A DNA stretch of 39,692 nucleotides from JAXMDS01 sp043777815 (lineage in GTDB: Bacteria; Pseudomonadota; Alphaproteobacteria; Rickettsiales; Rickettsiaceae): positions 1 through 39,692 of the forward strand of contig JAYWHH010000017.1 of the NCBI GenBank assembly GCA_043777815.1. Direction: 5' to 3'. The position numbers and the translations under genes are program-made. Below the pieces are notes generated by a model, which saw only the letters and a program-made list of their open reading frames with translations, did not search any database and had not been told where the DNA came from. Shown piece by piece: positions 8,874 to 17,455 of the stretch. Each line of letters starts with the position of its first letter. The stretch's first letter is position 1.

Positions 8874-9236
8874 TTAAATATTATCTAATGTGTATACATC
8901 AGTATCACCGCTGATTTCAATAAGTTTAGGATTATCAGGATAATTGGTTTCAATAGATGATGATTTAGATATATCTTTTTTTGTGTACTCTACAACCTCA
9001 TTTAGATATTTTATAATGTCATTTTGCACTCCTATTGTTTCTTCTTTTTTAGTCGACTCGTTCATTGCATCTATTCCTTCAGAAAACATTTTATGACACA
9101 AATTAGCTAAGTTTTGATTTTTTTCTTTTAATACTTTTACCATAGCGTTAAGCTCATTAACTTGCTTCTGCAATTTAGTTATTTCTTCAGTTTTTTGAGC
9201 ATTATTTCCATTAAACAATTTTGAGAAAAAACCCAT
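8874..9236 (-). CDS. small coiled-coil protein of unknown function
   Basis: The 120-residue product starts MGFFSKLFNG, a short amphipathic/hydrophobic patch that could contact membrane. A Lys/Glu/Gln/Leu coiled coil follows (about 16-50, EITKLQKQVNELNAMVKVLK). A second helical segment precedes an acidic C-terminal tail. No known family is recognised. It is immediately upstream of the larger unknown gene in the same orientation, so joint expression is likely. Function is not inferable. Confidence 0.65.
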   Translation of the reverse strand: MGFFSKLFNGNNAQKTEEITKLQKQVNELNAMVKVLKEKNQNLANLCHKMFSEGIDAMNESTKKEETIGVQNDIIKYLNEVVEYTKKDISKSSSIETNYPDNPKLIEISGDTDVYTLDNI

Positions 9237-9634
9237 AATTCACTAATATTAATTAACTACACAATTATATTACAAGTAACTTTATTGATCAAAATATATT
9301 GGTCACGATTAGATAAACGTTTGTTATTTTGACACCTGATAAGCAGTTTTATTGTTTAAAATATGTTGGTGTAATTAGTTCGATATTAAGATCATAGGAT
9401 ATATTAAACAAGCCTCTTGGGACATGGATTGTGATATGGAGTAAAGTGCAAAGCCTTTATTGTGACCCACAGCATCTTTCTCAAAATTGAAATCGATATT
9501 AGACATTATATTTATATTAGTTGGAGTCAAGTTATCCTTCTTGAGCCTCCAGTCAAAGAGTCAAGTTATCCCAGCCACAGATCTCATGATCCCTCTCGAT
9601 TCCACGGCCAAAGAGTTAATTGATCTCCACAGCT

Positions 9635-9791
9635 AAATTCCAGATTATTATGTTGATAAAGCCATCAGATATTATTAGGCATTACTAGATGTATTAGACA
9701 TTATTTGTCTATATGTGCTTCTTAAAAAAGGAATCAGCAGTAAGAATACTCCACATAAAGCCAAATTCCAGATTATTATGTTGATAAAGCC
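9635..9791. repeat. 29-bp identical direct repeat, one copy inside the POT gene and one downstream
   Basis: The sequence from 9763 to 9791, inside the 3' part of the POT transporter gene, is repeated identically at 9635-9663 just beyond its stop codon (offset 128 bp). The rest of the 9237-9674 spacer contains smaller repeats (GAGTCAAGTTATCC at about 9525 and 9558, CATTATATTTATATTAG-like strings) and no convincing gene. Confidence 0.85.
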
Positions 9792-11198
9792 CTCTTTATA
9801 TACATTTAGAGTAAATAGTTTATTAGCCACTTCTGTAGTATCAACTGCAAAATACTTAGCTACGGTTCCTCCTACAGAGTTAGACGCGCCCAAGAAGAAC
9901 ATAAAGAACGCAAAGCTCATTCCTCTTCTACTTGGATTAGATAACTTGGAAACTTGTGACTGACCCATAGGTCCTATGAAAGTTTCACCAACGGACATAA
10001 TTATAAATGCCCATAGTACATAAGCGAAAGGCACCAAGCCATCCACATGCGCCACACAACCCATGTAAAGAATTAAGAAGCATAATGGGATGCATAATAA
10101 ACCAAACAAAAATCTATAAAAACTATTTTCATTATCCTTCATCTTAGACAAGCTTAAAATAAAGCCAAAAATCATCACTGTAGCTGGATTTATTGATTCA
10201 ATTTGTGAAGACATAAGTGACCACTCTCTCCAATTAAACAAATTAAAAGTTAAATTTACATTTCTATCTATAAATACTTTCAATAAACCACCAAGTTGCA
10301 TCTCTAAAACATAAAATGCTCCAGTAAAAAAAGCAATTATAAACATAAGAAGACTATTTTTTCTATACTCTACATCTTTAAAAAACTGGATCATGTATCC
10401 AATTATTATGGAAATCAACAAGATATCCAAGATTCCTGATTGCTTGACTGCATCTGCATAAACAAGCACGTAAGAAAATACATATGATAATCCCAATATA
10501 CCAAAGAAAAAACTAATCAAGATTTGCATTTTTCTAGGTCTATATTCTTCTGGCATTTCACCAGCATTGCCCAATATATACTCAAATGATTTTAAAAAGA
10601 TTAAACCAATTAACATTCCAACGGCGGCTAGACCAAATCCCCAACCCCAACCATAATCAGGACTTTGCCCTAAATGACCACAAATTAAAGCAGCAAAAAA
10701 AGATCCAACATTTACTGCCACATAAAACATGGTGTAACCGGCGTCTTTGTTGTATCCAGGGTTTTGATTGTAACATAAGCCCAATATATTGGTGATATTT
10801 CCCTTAAATGCACTGGTTCCTATGCAAATTAAAGAAAGGGCTAAAAAAACCGTGTTTGCATAACCATCTAAATGACTAACTGCCATCAAAGCATGACCAA
10901 TTAACATAATTAATGCTCCAATTGTCACCGTATTTCTGGCTCCTAAAAATTTGTCTGATAGATATCCAAAAAGTACGCAACCAACATAAGAAAAAGTACC
11001 AAATACTGCGTAAGTACTATAAGCAATGCTATCTTGCATCTTCATAAAATTTATTAGATACAGTGTCAAAAGAACTCTCATTCCATAGTAACTGAACCTT
11101 TCCCACATTTCTACAAACGCCAACATCAATAAGAATTTAGGCGTTCTTGATACAACCTTGGTCTCATCACCAAGCTTTACAGAATTATTCATTTTCAT
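9675..11198 (-). CDS. POT/PTR-family proton-coupled peptide transporter (MFS)
   Basis: Members import di- and tripeptides with protons across the inner membrane. The family signatures are clear: E30-x2-E33-R34 in helix 1 (EMWERFSYYG) and the PTR2 motif FYVAVNVGSF at 158-167. SDKFLGARNT after helix 2 is the MFS-type loop. About 12-14 hydrophobic helices are visible across 507 residues, the usual bacterial DtpA-like size. The first ~18 residues are polar. Intracellular Rickettsiales depend on imported amino acids, so a peptide importer fits the lifestyle. Substrate range cannot be read from sequence. It is followed on the same strand by long spacers, so it is probably transcribed alone. Confidence 0.93.
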   Translation of the reverse strand: MKMNNSVKLGDETKVVSRTPKFLLMLAFVEMWERFSYYGMRVLLTLYLINFMKMQDSIAYSTYAVFGTFSYVGCVLFGYLSDKFLGARNTVTIGALIMLIGHALMAVSHLDGYANTVFLALSLICIGTSAFKGNITNILGLCYNQNPGYNKDAGYTMFYVAVNVGSFFAALICGHLGQSPDYGWGWGFGLAAVGMLIGLIFLKSFEYILGNAGEMPEEYRPRKMQILISFFFGILGLSYVFSYVLVYADAVKQSGILDILLISIIIGYMIQFFKDVEYRKNSLLMFIIAFFTGAFYVLEMQLGGLLKVFIDRNVNLTFNLFNWREWSLMSSQIESINPATVMIFGFILSLSKMKDNENSFYRFLFGLLCIPLCFLILYMGCVAHVDGLVPFAYVLWAFIIMSVGETFIGPMGQSQVSKLSNPSRRGMSFAFFMFFLGASNSVGGTVAKYFAVDTTEVANKLFTLNVYKEGFINIIIWNLALCGVFLLLIPFLRSTYRQIMSNTSSNA

Positions 11199-11740
11199 AA
11201 ATATTTGTTTTGTGCAAAGTTAATTTTGTAATACTTTTTAAGTTTTTAAACAATTTATGTCATATTTTAAACTACTTACAAGTTAAGTTGTTAATAACTT
11301 ATAGGGCATTTTAAACTACTCACAAGGCTAAATTTTTTTTAGATATCTGCTTCACATTAGACTTTAAAAAATTGAATTTTTTAATTCCAGGTTGTAAATA
11401 GATATCTTTAAACCTAATTAATACAAGTACTCAATCCTAATTTCAACTGCTAATATACAGCTAACTGTTAAGACACAAAATTATACACCACCTAAATTGA
11501 AAAACAAATTTTTTCATTGCAAACAAATTTTCTTAAGGTTTACCTTATAGAAAGCACTTAAAAAAATTATCTATTAATGGAATAACTATAAAATATCAAC
11601 CAAATATCAACTTAATCAGATACTAATATTTTTTATTATTTTTGTGGGAATTTTTCAACATATTGAAAAACAACTTTTGTATTAAAGTTTATAATATGCA
11701 AAATCTTTTCTTAAACTATATATCATATGAGAATTAAAGA

Positions 11741-13153
11741 TCACCTAGCTTCAACATCATAGTTTAATAAGTTTCTTAAATTAGTATGATGCTCCAATCT
11801 TACTGTCGCGCCGTTAAAATCACTAGTTAAAGGACTGGAATTGCTTAAAATCATCTTTATTTGTTTTTGTCTTTCAGTAAGAATTTCAGCTAAAAATTCG
11901 TTTTTTAAAGCTTCAGATTTTTTATAAGCCTTTTTGTCACCAGCATCTGCCTTAATTTTTTGAGCTTTATATTCATTAACCTTGGCTTGATCTAACTTTG
12001 GTAAATTCATTTTGATAAAATTACCTTCCTGATCTAAAGTATAAAAATTATGTTCAGCCATTCTAAGTGCGCACATAGCATCTGTCTCTGCTTGGTCAAC
12101 CATTTTTCCGAGCTTAGTACCAAATTTTGCATTCATGGCTACAGAATCTATAGCTTGTTTTAAATCAGGGGATAATTTGTTATATGAATCTTTATTCATA
12201 GCTAAAACAAATGTTGTGGAATACATTGGCATTACTAAATGCTCCGTTAAGAACTCATCAGCGTGCATTGTTTTCAACAATTCATATGGAGCCATAGCTG
12301 CTGGCATACCATGATAACGTAATTTTTCATACAAATCTTTAGCTGTCAAAAACATTGGATTCATTCCAAATTGATTAACAAATAAACTATTCATCATCTT
12401 ACTAGAGGTTCTAATAGTGGCACCTTTAAAATCTTTAAAATTATGATATTTGTCTGCATCTTTAAAGTGTAAAGTAGTTCCTGCCTCACCATGAACCATC
12501 AAAACCTTAACATTCTTAAATTCGTCTGCGTCTTTTATGGTTTTATAGTATTTTACTAAGGCTTTGTTTAAATCAACCGCACTACTAGCTATCATTCCAG
12601 CATCACCTATTGGTTCCATGGATTTAAGTTTATGGCAATAAGGAGCTGAAACCCAAATAATATTAGCTAAACCCCCTTCTTCTAGTTGATCCCACATATC
12701 TTCTATCTTGCCGCCTAATGCTGCGCCATAATGAACTTCAAAGTTCAATTTGTTTCCAGAAGATTTTTTAACTTCATCCATAAAAGCAGAAGCAACTTTA
12801 TCTCCATATGAACCTTTTGGGGTTGTAATTTGTATGTGTAAAGTATGTTGCTCATTTTTATGATTCTTTTGATCATTATGTGAAGGGTGCTTAATTTCAT
12901 TAAATTGAACAGCGGGCTTCTTAGGCTGAGTTGTGTTTGGTGCCTGATTAACAACATCTTCAGCAACATCATCAGCATCAGTGACAGTAGTGCTACCAGT
13001 AACATCATTAAATTTATTATCATCTAGGGAGTTAGTGTCTACATTCTCCAATTTACTACTTTCTTTTATAGAAGAGGCATGTACAAATTGAGGTAAGTTA
13101 GAGCATGTTGCTAACAGCATAAATGCATAAGGTAAAAAATTTTTTTTCATCAT
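11741..13153 (-). CDS. TRAP transporter solute-binding protein, DctP family
   Basis: A periplasmic receptor of the tripartite ATP-independent transporter type. The in-frame ATG at 13183 overlaps a TATAAT box, so I start at the ATG at 13153 (470 residues), where a good signal peptide begins (MMKKNFLPYAFMLLATC, possible lipobox-like Cys). A low-complexity Asp/Asn/Thr-rich linker of ~75 residues follows. The DctP fold then starts at HIQITTPKGSYGDK, with YGAALGG and the solute-binding region TLHFKDADKYHNFKDFKGATIRT. The C-terminal helical tail is Lys rich. No DctQ/DctM membrane subunits are in the window. The linker has no counterpart in typical DctP proteins and resembles the insertions in other genes here. 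Confidence 0.85.
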   Translation of the reverse strand: MMKKNFLPYAFMLLATCSNLPQFVHASSIKESSKLENVDTNSLDDNKFNDVTGSTTVTDADDVAEDVVNQAPNTTQPKKPAVQFNEIKHPSHNDQKNHKNEQHTLHIQITTPKGSYGDKVASAFMDEVKKSSGNKLNFEVHYGAALGGKIEDMWDQLEEGGLANIIWVSAPYCHKLKSMEPIGDAGMIASSAVDLNKALVKYYKTIKDADEFKNVKVLMVHGEAGTTLHFKDADKYHNFKDFKGATIRTSSKMMNSLFVNQFGMNPMFLTAKDLYEKLRYHGMPAAMAPYELLKTMHADEFLTEHLVMPMYSTTFVLAMNKDSYNKLSPDLKQAIDSVAMNAKFGTKLGKMVDQAETDAMCALRMAEHNFYTLDQEGNFIKMNLPKLDQAKVNEYKAQKIKADAGDKKAYKKSEALKNEFLAEILTERQKQIKMILSNSSPLTSDFNGATVRLEHHTNLRNLLNYDVEAR

Positions 13154-13181
13154 TTTGGTAAAATTAGTTTTTTCAAAACAC

Positions 13182-13211
13182 ATTATAACAAAACTATTTT
13201 GTGTTTTCCAA
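13182..13211 (-). promoter_or_regulatory. promoter of the TRAP binding-protein gene
   Basis: On the minus strand TTGGAA (13211-13206) and TATAAT (13187-13182) are separated by 18 bp. The upstream in-frame ATG at 13183 begins within this -10 box, so translation must start further down, at 13153 or 13150. Transcription would start about 20 bp before that ATG. The 11199-11740 spacer downstream of this gene shows only weak repeats, such as CATTTTAAACTACT at two places near 11270 and 11310. Confidence 0.5.
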
Positions 13212-13437
13212 GCTTTTCTAAGATTAAAATTAAATATTTAATTTCGAGAAAAAATGAAATGATTTCGTTGTTGTAAAGCAAAATTTCAAGTATAATTTAC
13301 AGCCAATTTATGTATCTAAAATCTAAAAAGTCAATATCTTCAAATATTATTAATTTATATTGAGTAGATTTTATGACACACTTAATTTATGTATATGAGT
13401 CAATTAAAGATATTAACTATATTTCCTTACATCATTA

Positions 13438-13620
13438 AATTTTTTTGACTATTCAATAATCCATTTCACTCCTAATTTATCTTTAAATTTTTTTGACTGC
13501 TCAATTACTATTCAAGGCTCTAAAAAACTAAAGTTAAGTCTTCAATAATCGTTTTTTAAACTTCTAAAAACTAAAGTTAAGCCATCAAATAGCTGCTTAA
13601 TAAAATTCTAAAAGCTAATA
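13438..13620. repeat. degenerate repeats downstream of the translocase gene
   Basis: AAATTTTTTTGACT occurs at 13438 and 13485, each followed by a TCAAT string. AAAACTAAAGTTAAG occurs near 13525 and 13567. CTTCTAAAAACT/TTCTAAAAGCT strings lie close to the stop of the ATP/ADP translocase gene at 13626. The remaining part of the 13184-13437 spacer is A+T rich without a recognisable gene. Confidence 0.6.
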
Positions 13621-13625
13621 AATAT

Positions 13626-15095
13626 TCAAACTTCTTTAACCTCTAGGAGCTTGCGATATTCTTTGGATAAAAGAACCACTGCACTAATCCAGAACATACA
13701 AACGGCTATAAACATGATAAACAGATATCCAGAAATATCAACAAAAGATGCATATGGAAATAAGCTAAAAAATATGAATTGAATTATAGCCCCCGAAGAT
13801 TTTCCAATTTTTCCACCTATGATATCTACAGCCGCCTTGCCTTTGGTTTTGAGTTCTTTATTTAGTGGAATATAAGCCATTTCTTTAGTATCATCAAATA
13901 ATGAATATTTGGTACCTTTCCCTACTATATTTTGTATTCCTCCCATCAAAACAACAAAGCTAAGTGCAGAAGTTATTCCTATTAAGTACAAATAGTCTTG
14001 TAAAAAAACAGCTGAGTAGAACAATGAGCCACCAATTAGAATTGCAATTGGCGCACATAAAGCTGATGCCATCCAACCAAGTCGCCTAATACTAAAGTTG
14101 GCTATAATACTTATGAATATAGTCATACATCCCGTATAAAACAAGACATTAGTTTGATAATAAATCAAATCTGCTGAGTTTGAATATAATTCTTTGGCTT
14201 TAGACATCCAAAGACCTTCTATCAGATTGATTGACATGCTGTAAGAAATTGTGAGAATTGAAATTAAGGCTAGATATTTGGATTTGACTATGACCCTAAA
14301 ACTTTCTTTCAACGAAAGCTTCAAAGGCTCATTAGCTACTCTGGCTACAAACTGAGTATCTTGTACAATTGTTTTATCTATATAGTAATGTATTGCTAAA
14401 ACCAAAAGCCCTATCCCAAAAGCTCCAATCAAAAGTGATTTATAAACTATTTCACCAGGGTCACCTGATAATGTAATTCCAAAGTTATTTGGGTTAGATA
14501 AAAACGGCACAACGTATTTACAACATAGCATATTAGTATGTCCAATCACACCAATTAAAGGATAAAATTTAGCCGCTTCATCTGGAGCAGTAATTTTATT
14601 TGCCAAATGCCAAAAAAGCAAGGTAAACACTATCATGGGGTATAACTCTCCTGTAACATACAAAAGAACATAGATCCACTTACCATACATTTCTATAAAC
14701 CATCGGATATATGGATAAGAAGCAATTAAGCTTTTGACATATTCTGGATCGGGATGTAAACTTTCTTTATTAGGCAAAATAAACAAAGCAAATGCTAAAA
14801 ACAAAAAGATAAAAAATGTAAAAATTATTCTAAAGACCCATTCAGTAGACATTTTATTGCACATTTTGGCATAAATTAAGCAAAACAACAGCCCTGCTGG
14901 CATTTCAATATAAAGCTTAATGAAACTAATAACTTCTGGTCCTATATTTATGGAAACTATACTGTCTTTTACAATCCTAACCACATTTTGATCTAAAAGA
15001 ATTAAAAACATCATCAACGCCATAGCAAAAAATTTCTTAGCATCTTTTTTTATAAAAGAAACCCATGAAGACGAATAGTTTTGGTGCTGGGTCAT
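13626..15095 (-). CDS. ATP/ADP translocase (Tlc family nucleotide transporter)
   Basis: Tlc proteins exchange bacterial ADP for host ATP, or carry other nucleotides or NAD, across the inner membrane. They are a hallmark of Rickettsiales, Chlamydiae and plastids. The 489-residue protein has about 12 hydrophobic helices. The N-terminus FFAMALMMFLILLDQNVVRIVKDSIV matches the family opening (KF.PM..M.F.I..NY...R..KD..V). Further family features are EAAKFYPLIGVIGHTNM and the later KGTKYSLFDDTKEMAYIPL stretch with its conserved Lys/Asp/Glu residues. Rickettsia carry several paralogues with different substrates, so which nucleotide this copy carries cannot be decided here. It is divergent from lolD. 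Confidence 0.95.
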   Translation of the reverse strand: MTQHQNYSSSWVSFIKKDAKKFFAMALMMFLILLDQNVVRIVKDSIVSINIGPEVISFIKLYIEMPAGLLFCLIYAKMCNKMSTEWVFRIIFTFFIFLFLAFALFILPNKESLHPDPEYVKSLIASYPYIRWFIEMYGKWIYVLLYVTGELYPMIVFTLLFWHLANKITAPDEAAKFYPLIGVIGHTNMLCCKYVVPFLSNPNNFGITLSGDPGEIVYKSLLIGAFGIGLLVLAIHYYIDKTIVQDTQFVARVANEPLKLSLKESFRVIVKSKYLALISILTISYSMSINLIEGLWMSKAKELYSNSADLIYYQTNVLFYTGCMTIFISIIANFSIRRLGWMASALCAPIAILIGGSLFYSAVFLQDYLYLIGITSALSFVVLMGGIQNIVGKGTKYSLFDDTKEMAYIPLNKELKTKGKAAVDIIGGKIGKSSGAIIQFIFFSLFPYASFVDISGYLFIMFIAVCMFWISAVVLLSKEYRKLLEVKEV

Positions 15096-15201
15096 ATTGT
15101 TCTAGTCCTAGGAAAAATATAGCTATATTCATAGCTAACTAGTCTCATTTTACCATGAAACAAATTAAAGTTAATATTTTATATTGCACAACTTTTCACT
15201 C

Positions 15202-15933
15202 ATGAACTCTAAAATAAATATGTTATTGGAAACGATATCCAAAACCCCCAACTTTGTTTCTAGAAACATAACAGAGGACAATAATCGTATTTTAGTACGC
15301 AATTTGGCCAAGAAATATCAGGAATATGTTTTCAAGGATTTAAATCTTGATATTGAACTAAACAAAATGACATGTATTATAGGTGATTCTGGAAGCGGGA
15401 AATCAACCTTGTTGCATCTTTTGGGCGGGCTAGATAAACAATCTTGCGGTCAAATAAGATTTCCTTTTAAATTAAATGTATTTGATCCATTGTTGCGCGC
15501 CAAGCATTTAGGATTTGTATTTCAAAGTCACTATTTAATTAATGATTTTACTGTACTTGAAAATGTAATGTGTCCTGCCTCCATTTTACATTCAAGCGAC
15601 CTTGCAAGGGAATTGGCTATAAAAGCATTGGAGCAGACAGGCGTTAACCATTTGTGCAATAGAAATCCAAATCAACTATCTGGTGGCGAACAGCAAAGAG
15701 TTGCAATAGCAAGGGCAATAGTTAATAGACCTCAATTTTTATTAGCAGATGAACCAACTGGTAATTTAGACTCGAATAACGCAAGGAAAATTCTTGGTTT
15801 ATTTTTACATTTGAGAGATATTGGCGTTACCGTAATATTGGTTACACACAGCGAAATGGTTTATCGTAATGCTGATATTGTATATAAAATTAACGAAGGA
15901 CAAATAGCTCGATTAAATAAGAACGAAATGTAA
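15202..15933 (+). CDS. lolD: lipoprotein-releasing ABC transporter ATPase LolD
   Basis: LolD powers release of outer-membrane lipoproteins from the inner membrane with LolC/E. I choose the ATG at 15202 over the upstream TTG at 15184, giving 243 residues. In numbering from the TTG, Walker A is GDSGSGKS (67-74), the Q-loop FVFQSHYLI (111-119), signature LSGGEQQR (165-172), Walker B FLLADEP (185-191) and switch His 222. The QSHYLINDFTVLENVMCP stretch is typical of LolD. The N-terminal ~30 residues before the ABC core (ILVRNLAKKY) are an unusual extension. lolC/E is not adjacent. Other MacB-type ATPases look similar, so LolD is the most likely but not the only reading. Confidence 0.88.
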   Translation: MNSKINMLLETISKTPNFVSRNITEDNNRILVRNLAKKYQEYVFKDLNLDIELNKMTCIIGDSGSGKSTLLHLLGGLDKQSCGQIRFPFKLNVFDPLLRAKHLGFVFQSHYLINDFTVLENVMCPASILHSSDLARELAIKALEQTGVNHLCNRNPNQLSGGEQQRVAIARAIVNRPQFLLADEPTGNLDSNNARKILGLFLHLRDIGVTVILVTHSEMVYRNADIVYKINEGQIARLNKNEM

Positions 15934-15978
15934 TTTTTTGTGGTATAACATTGGTATTATTTATTTAAATTGAACTAT

Positions 15979-16737
15979 ATGAAAAAAATCATCAATATAT
16001 TAGTAAATGAAAAAACATTTTCAATGTTTTTATTAGCAGGCGGTATTGCATTAGCCGGCTTCAGTCTCGGAGACTCAATATTAAAATCTAAGCTACTCGA
16101 GCGACAAGTATCTGTTAAAGGACTTGCAGAAAGAGAAGTTATGTCAGACTATAGCACTTGGACCATAACAGACAATGTTACAGGTGGTGATTTACTTGCA
16201 TGCTATAGTAAAGTTGAATCGAACAAAAATTTAATTATTGATTTCTTAGTTCAAAAAGGTTTTAATAAAGATGAAATATCTTTAGGAAACTATAGAGTCA
16301 CTGACAGATTGGCTAATTCTTATAGAGAACCAGGTGTAACTGAAGAATTTCGATATACCATAAATTTTCCAATTACTTTACGAACCTCAAAAGTGGAGTT
16401 AGTAGAAAAAACATCTCAATCTCAAAGCGAACTCACTCAAAAAGGAATTGTTTTTGATAATGAAGGGCCATATTATGCATTCACTAATTTTAATGACCTT
16501 AAACCTGAGATGTTATCAGAGGGTATAAGAAATGCTAGAGTGGCAGCCGAGAAATTTGCAAGTGATTCAGGTAGTCGTGTTGGGCAGTTGAAGAAAGCTA
16601 ATCAGGGAACTTTTATAATAGGCCCGGTTGATTCCGTTGATGCTGGCAGTGAATATGATAATGCTTATTATGCTAAAAAAAGTCTTCGTAAAAAGATTAG
16701 GGTGGTAACTACTCTTGAGTATTTTTTGGAGAATTAA
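15979..16737 (+). CDS. SIMPL-domain (DUF541) membrane-anchored protein
   Basis: The product is 252 residues from the ATG at 15979 (a TTG nine bases earlier is less likely). One hydrophobic segment near the N-terminus (FSMFLLAGGIALAGFSLG) serves as signal anchor. The SIMPL fold follows: VSVKGLAEREVMSDYSTWTI, the central I-x-x-G-x-Y region (ISLGNYRVTD) and the C-terminal RNARVAAEKFASDSG, typical of the family. SIMPL proteins are common in Rickettsiales as predicted periplasmic proteins; their biochemical role is not established. lolD ends 45 bp upstream, so co-transcription is possible. A segment of its 3' coding sequence is copied three times downstream. Confidence 0.88.
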   Translation: MKKIINILVNEKTFSMFLLAGGIALAGFSLGDSILKSKLLERQVSVKGLAEREVMSDYSTWTITDNVTGGDLLACYSKVESNKNLIIDFLVQKGFNKDEISLGNYRVTDRLANSYREPGVTEEFRYTINFPITLRTSKVELVEKTSQSQSELTQKGIVFDNEGPYYAFTNFNDLKPEMLSEGIRNARVAAEKFASDSGSRVGQLKKANQGTFIIGPVDSVDAGSEYDNAYYAKKSLRKKIRVVTTLEYFLEN

Positions 16738-17070
16738 TAAGCTTTCAATTTTTCTTTAGAATTTTCAGCTTTTGTAGTAGATGCTTTTGATGCTTGAGAA
16801 TTAACTTTTCAACTTTTATAATAGGCCCAGTCGATTCTGGAGAATTAATCCTTCAACTTTTATAATAGACCCAGTCGATTCTGTTGATGCTGTAAAACGA
16901 ATCCTTCAGTAACAACTTATAAATTTTATTTCCTATGGAGCCTTCAAATTTTATAATAGGCCCAGTCGATTCTGTTGATGCTGTAAAACGAATCCTTCAA
17001 CAACAACTTATAAACTTTATTTCCTATGGAGCCTTCAGTAACAACTTATAAATTTTATTTCCTATAGAAC
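16609..17070. repeat. three non-coding copies of a 3' segment of the SIMPL gene
   Basis: The coding segment 16609-16646 (CTTTTATAATAGGCCCGGTT...) reappears at about 16812-16838, 16856-16892 and 16946-16982 with few changes. The stop-region string GGAGAATTAAT (16728) reappears at 16839. A second unit, AACAACTTATAAATTTTATTTCCTATGGAGCCTTC, is present two to three times between 16908 and 17070. No gene is visible in 16738-17339. Confidence 0.85.
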
Positions 17071-17339
17071 TTCTAAGATAATGTTTTAGAATCTTAATAT
17101 ATCAAGATTTTTTATAGAATCTTCCTGATTTTTTTAAATAAAAGTTATTATTTTGCCGGGATTTTTAATTTCATCGTCAAATAATTATTTAGACTTTAAT
17201 TTTCTAAGAATTACGACTGAACTAACAAAAATATCAACTCAGTAAATAAAAATTGTTTCTTGAGAAATAAGATTCGCGTCTAAATTAATAAAAAACTCAG
17301 ATCAATACTTAAGTAAACTTGATGTATAATTTTAAGTTA

Positions 17340-17423
17340 GCAGCCATGGCGGAATTGGTAGACGCGCGACTTTCAGGTGGTCGTGACCCTAAAGTTATAA
17401 GAGTTCGAGTCTCTTTGGCTGTA
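17340..17423 (+). tRNA. tRNA-Leu (anticodon CAG)
   Basis: A type II tRNA with long variable arm. The acceptor stem GCAGCCA pairs with TGGCTGT (17416-17422) with a terminal G-T wobble, and A73 is at 17423. The D-arm region GCGGAATTGGTAGACGCGC is characteristic of tRNA-Leu. The anticodon stem is CGACT/GGTCG around loop TTCAGGT (anticodon CAG). The T-arm is AAGAG-TTCGAGT-CTCTT. CCA is not encoded. Confidence 0.95.
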
Positions 17424-17455
17424 TATTTTATTGACAATGACTTGAAATAATGTTA

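Noticed and set aside
13154..13183. Upstream ATG as the start of the TRAP binding protein
   Set aside because: It overlaps a TATAAT box with a -35 at good spacing and would put ten polar residues before the signal peptide.
15184..15201. TTG start for lolD, and similar TTG starts at 8792 and 15970
   Set aside because: Each has an ATG a few codons downstream, and the extra residues match no family sequence. Other rare starts were rejected likewise, except where the frame clearly continues (ppiD).
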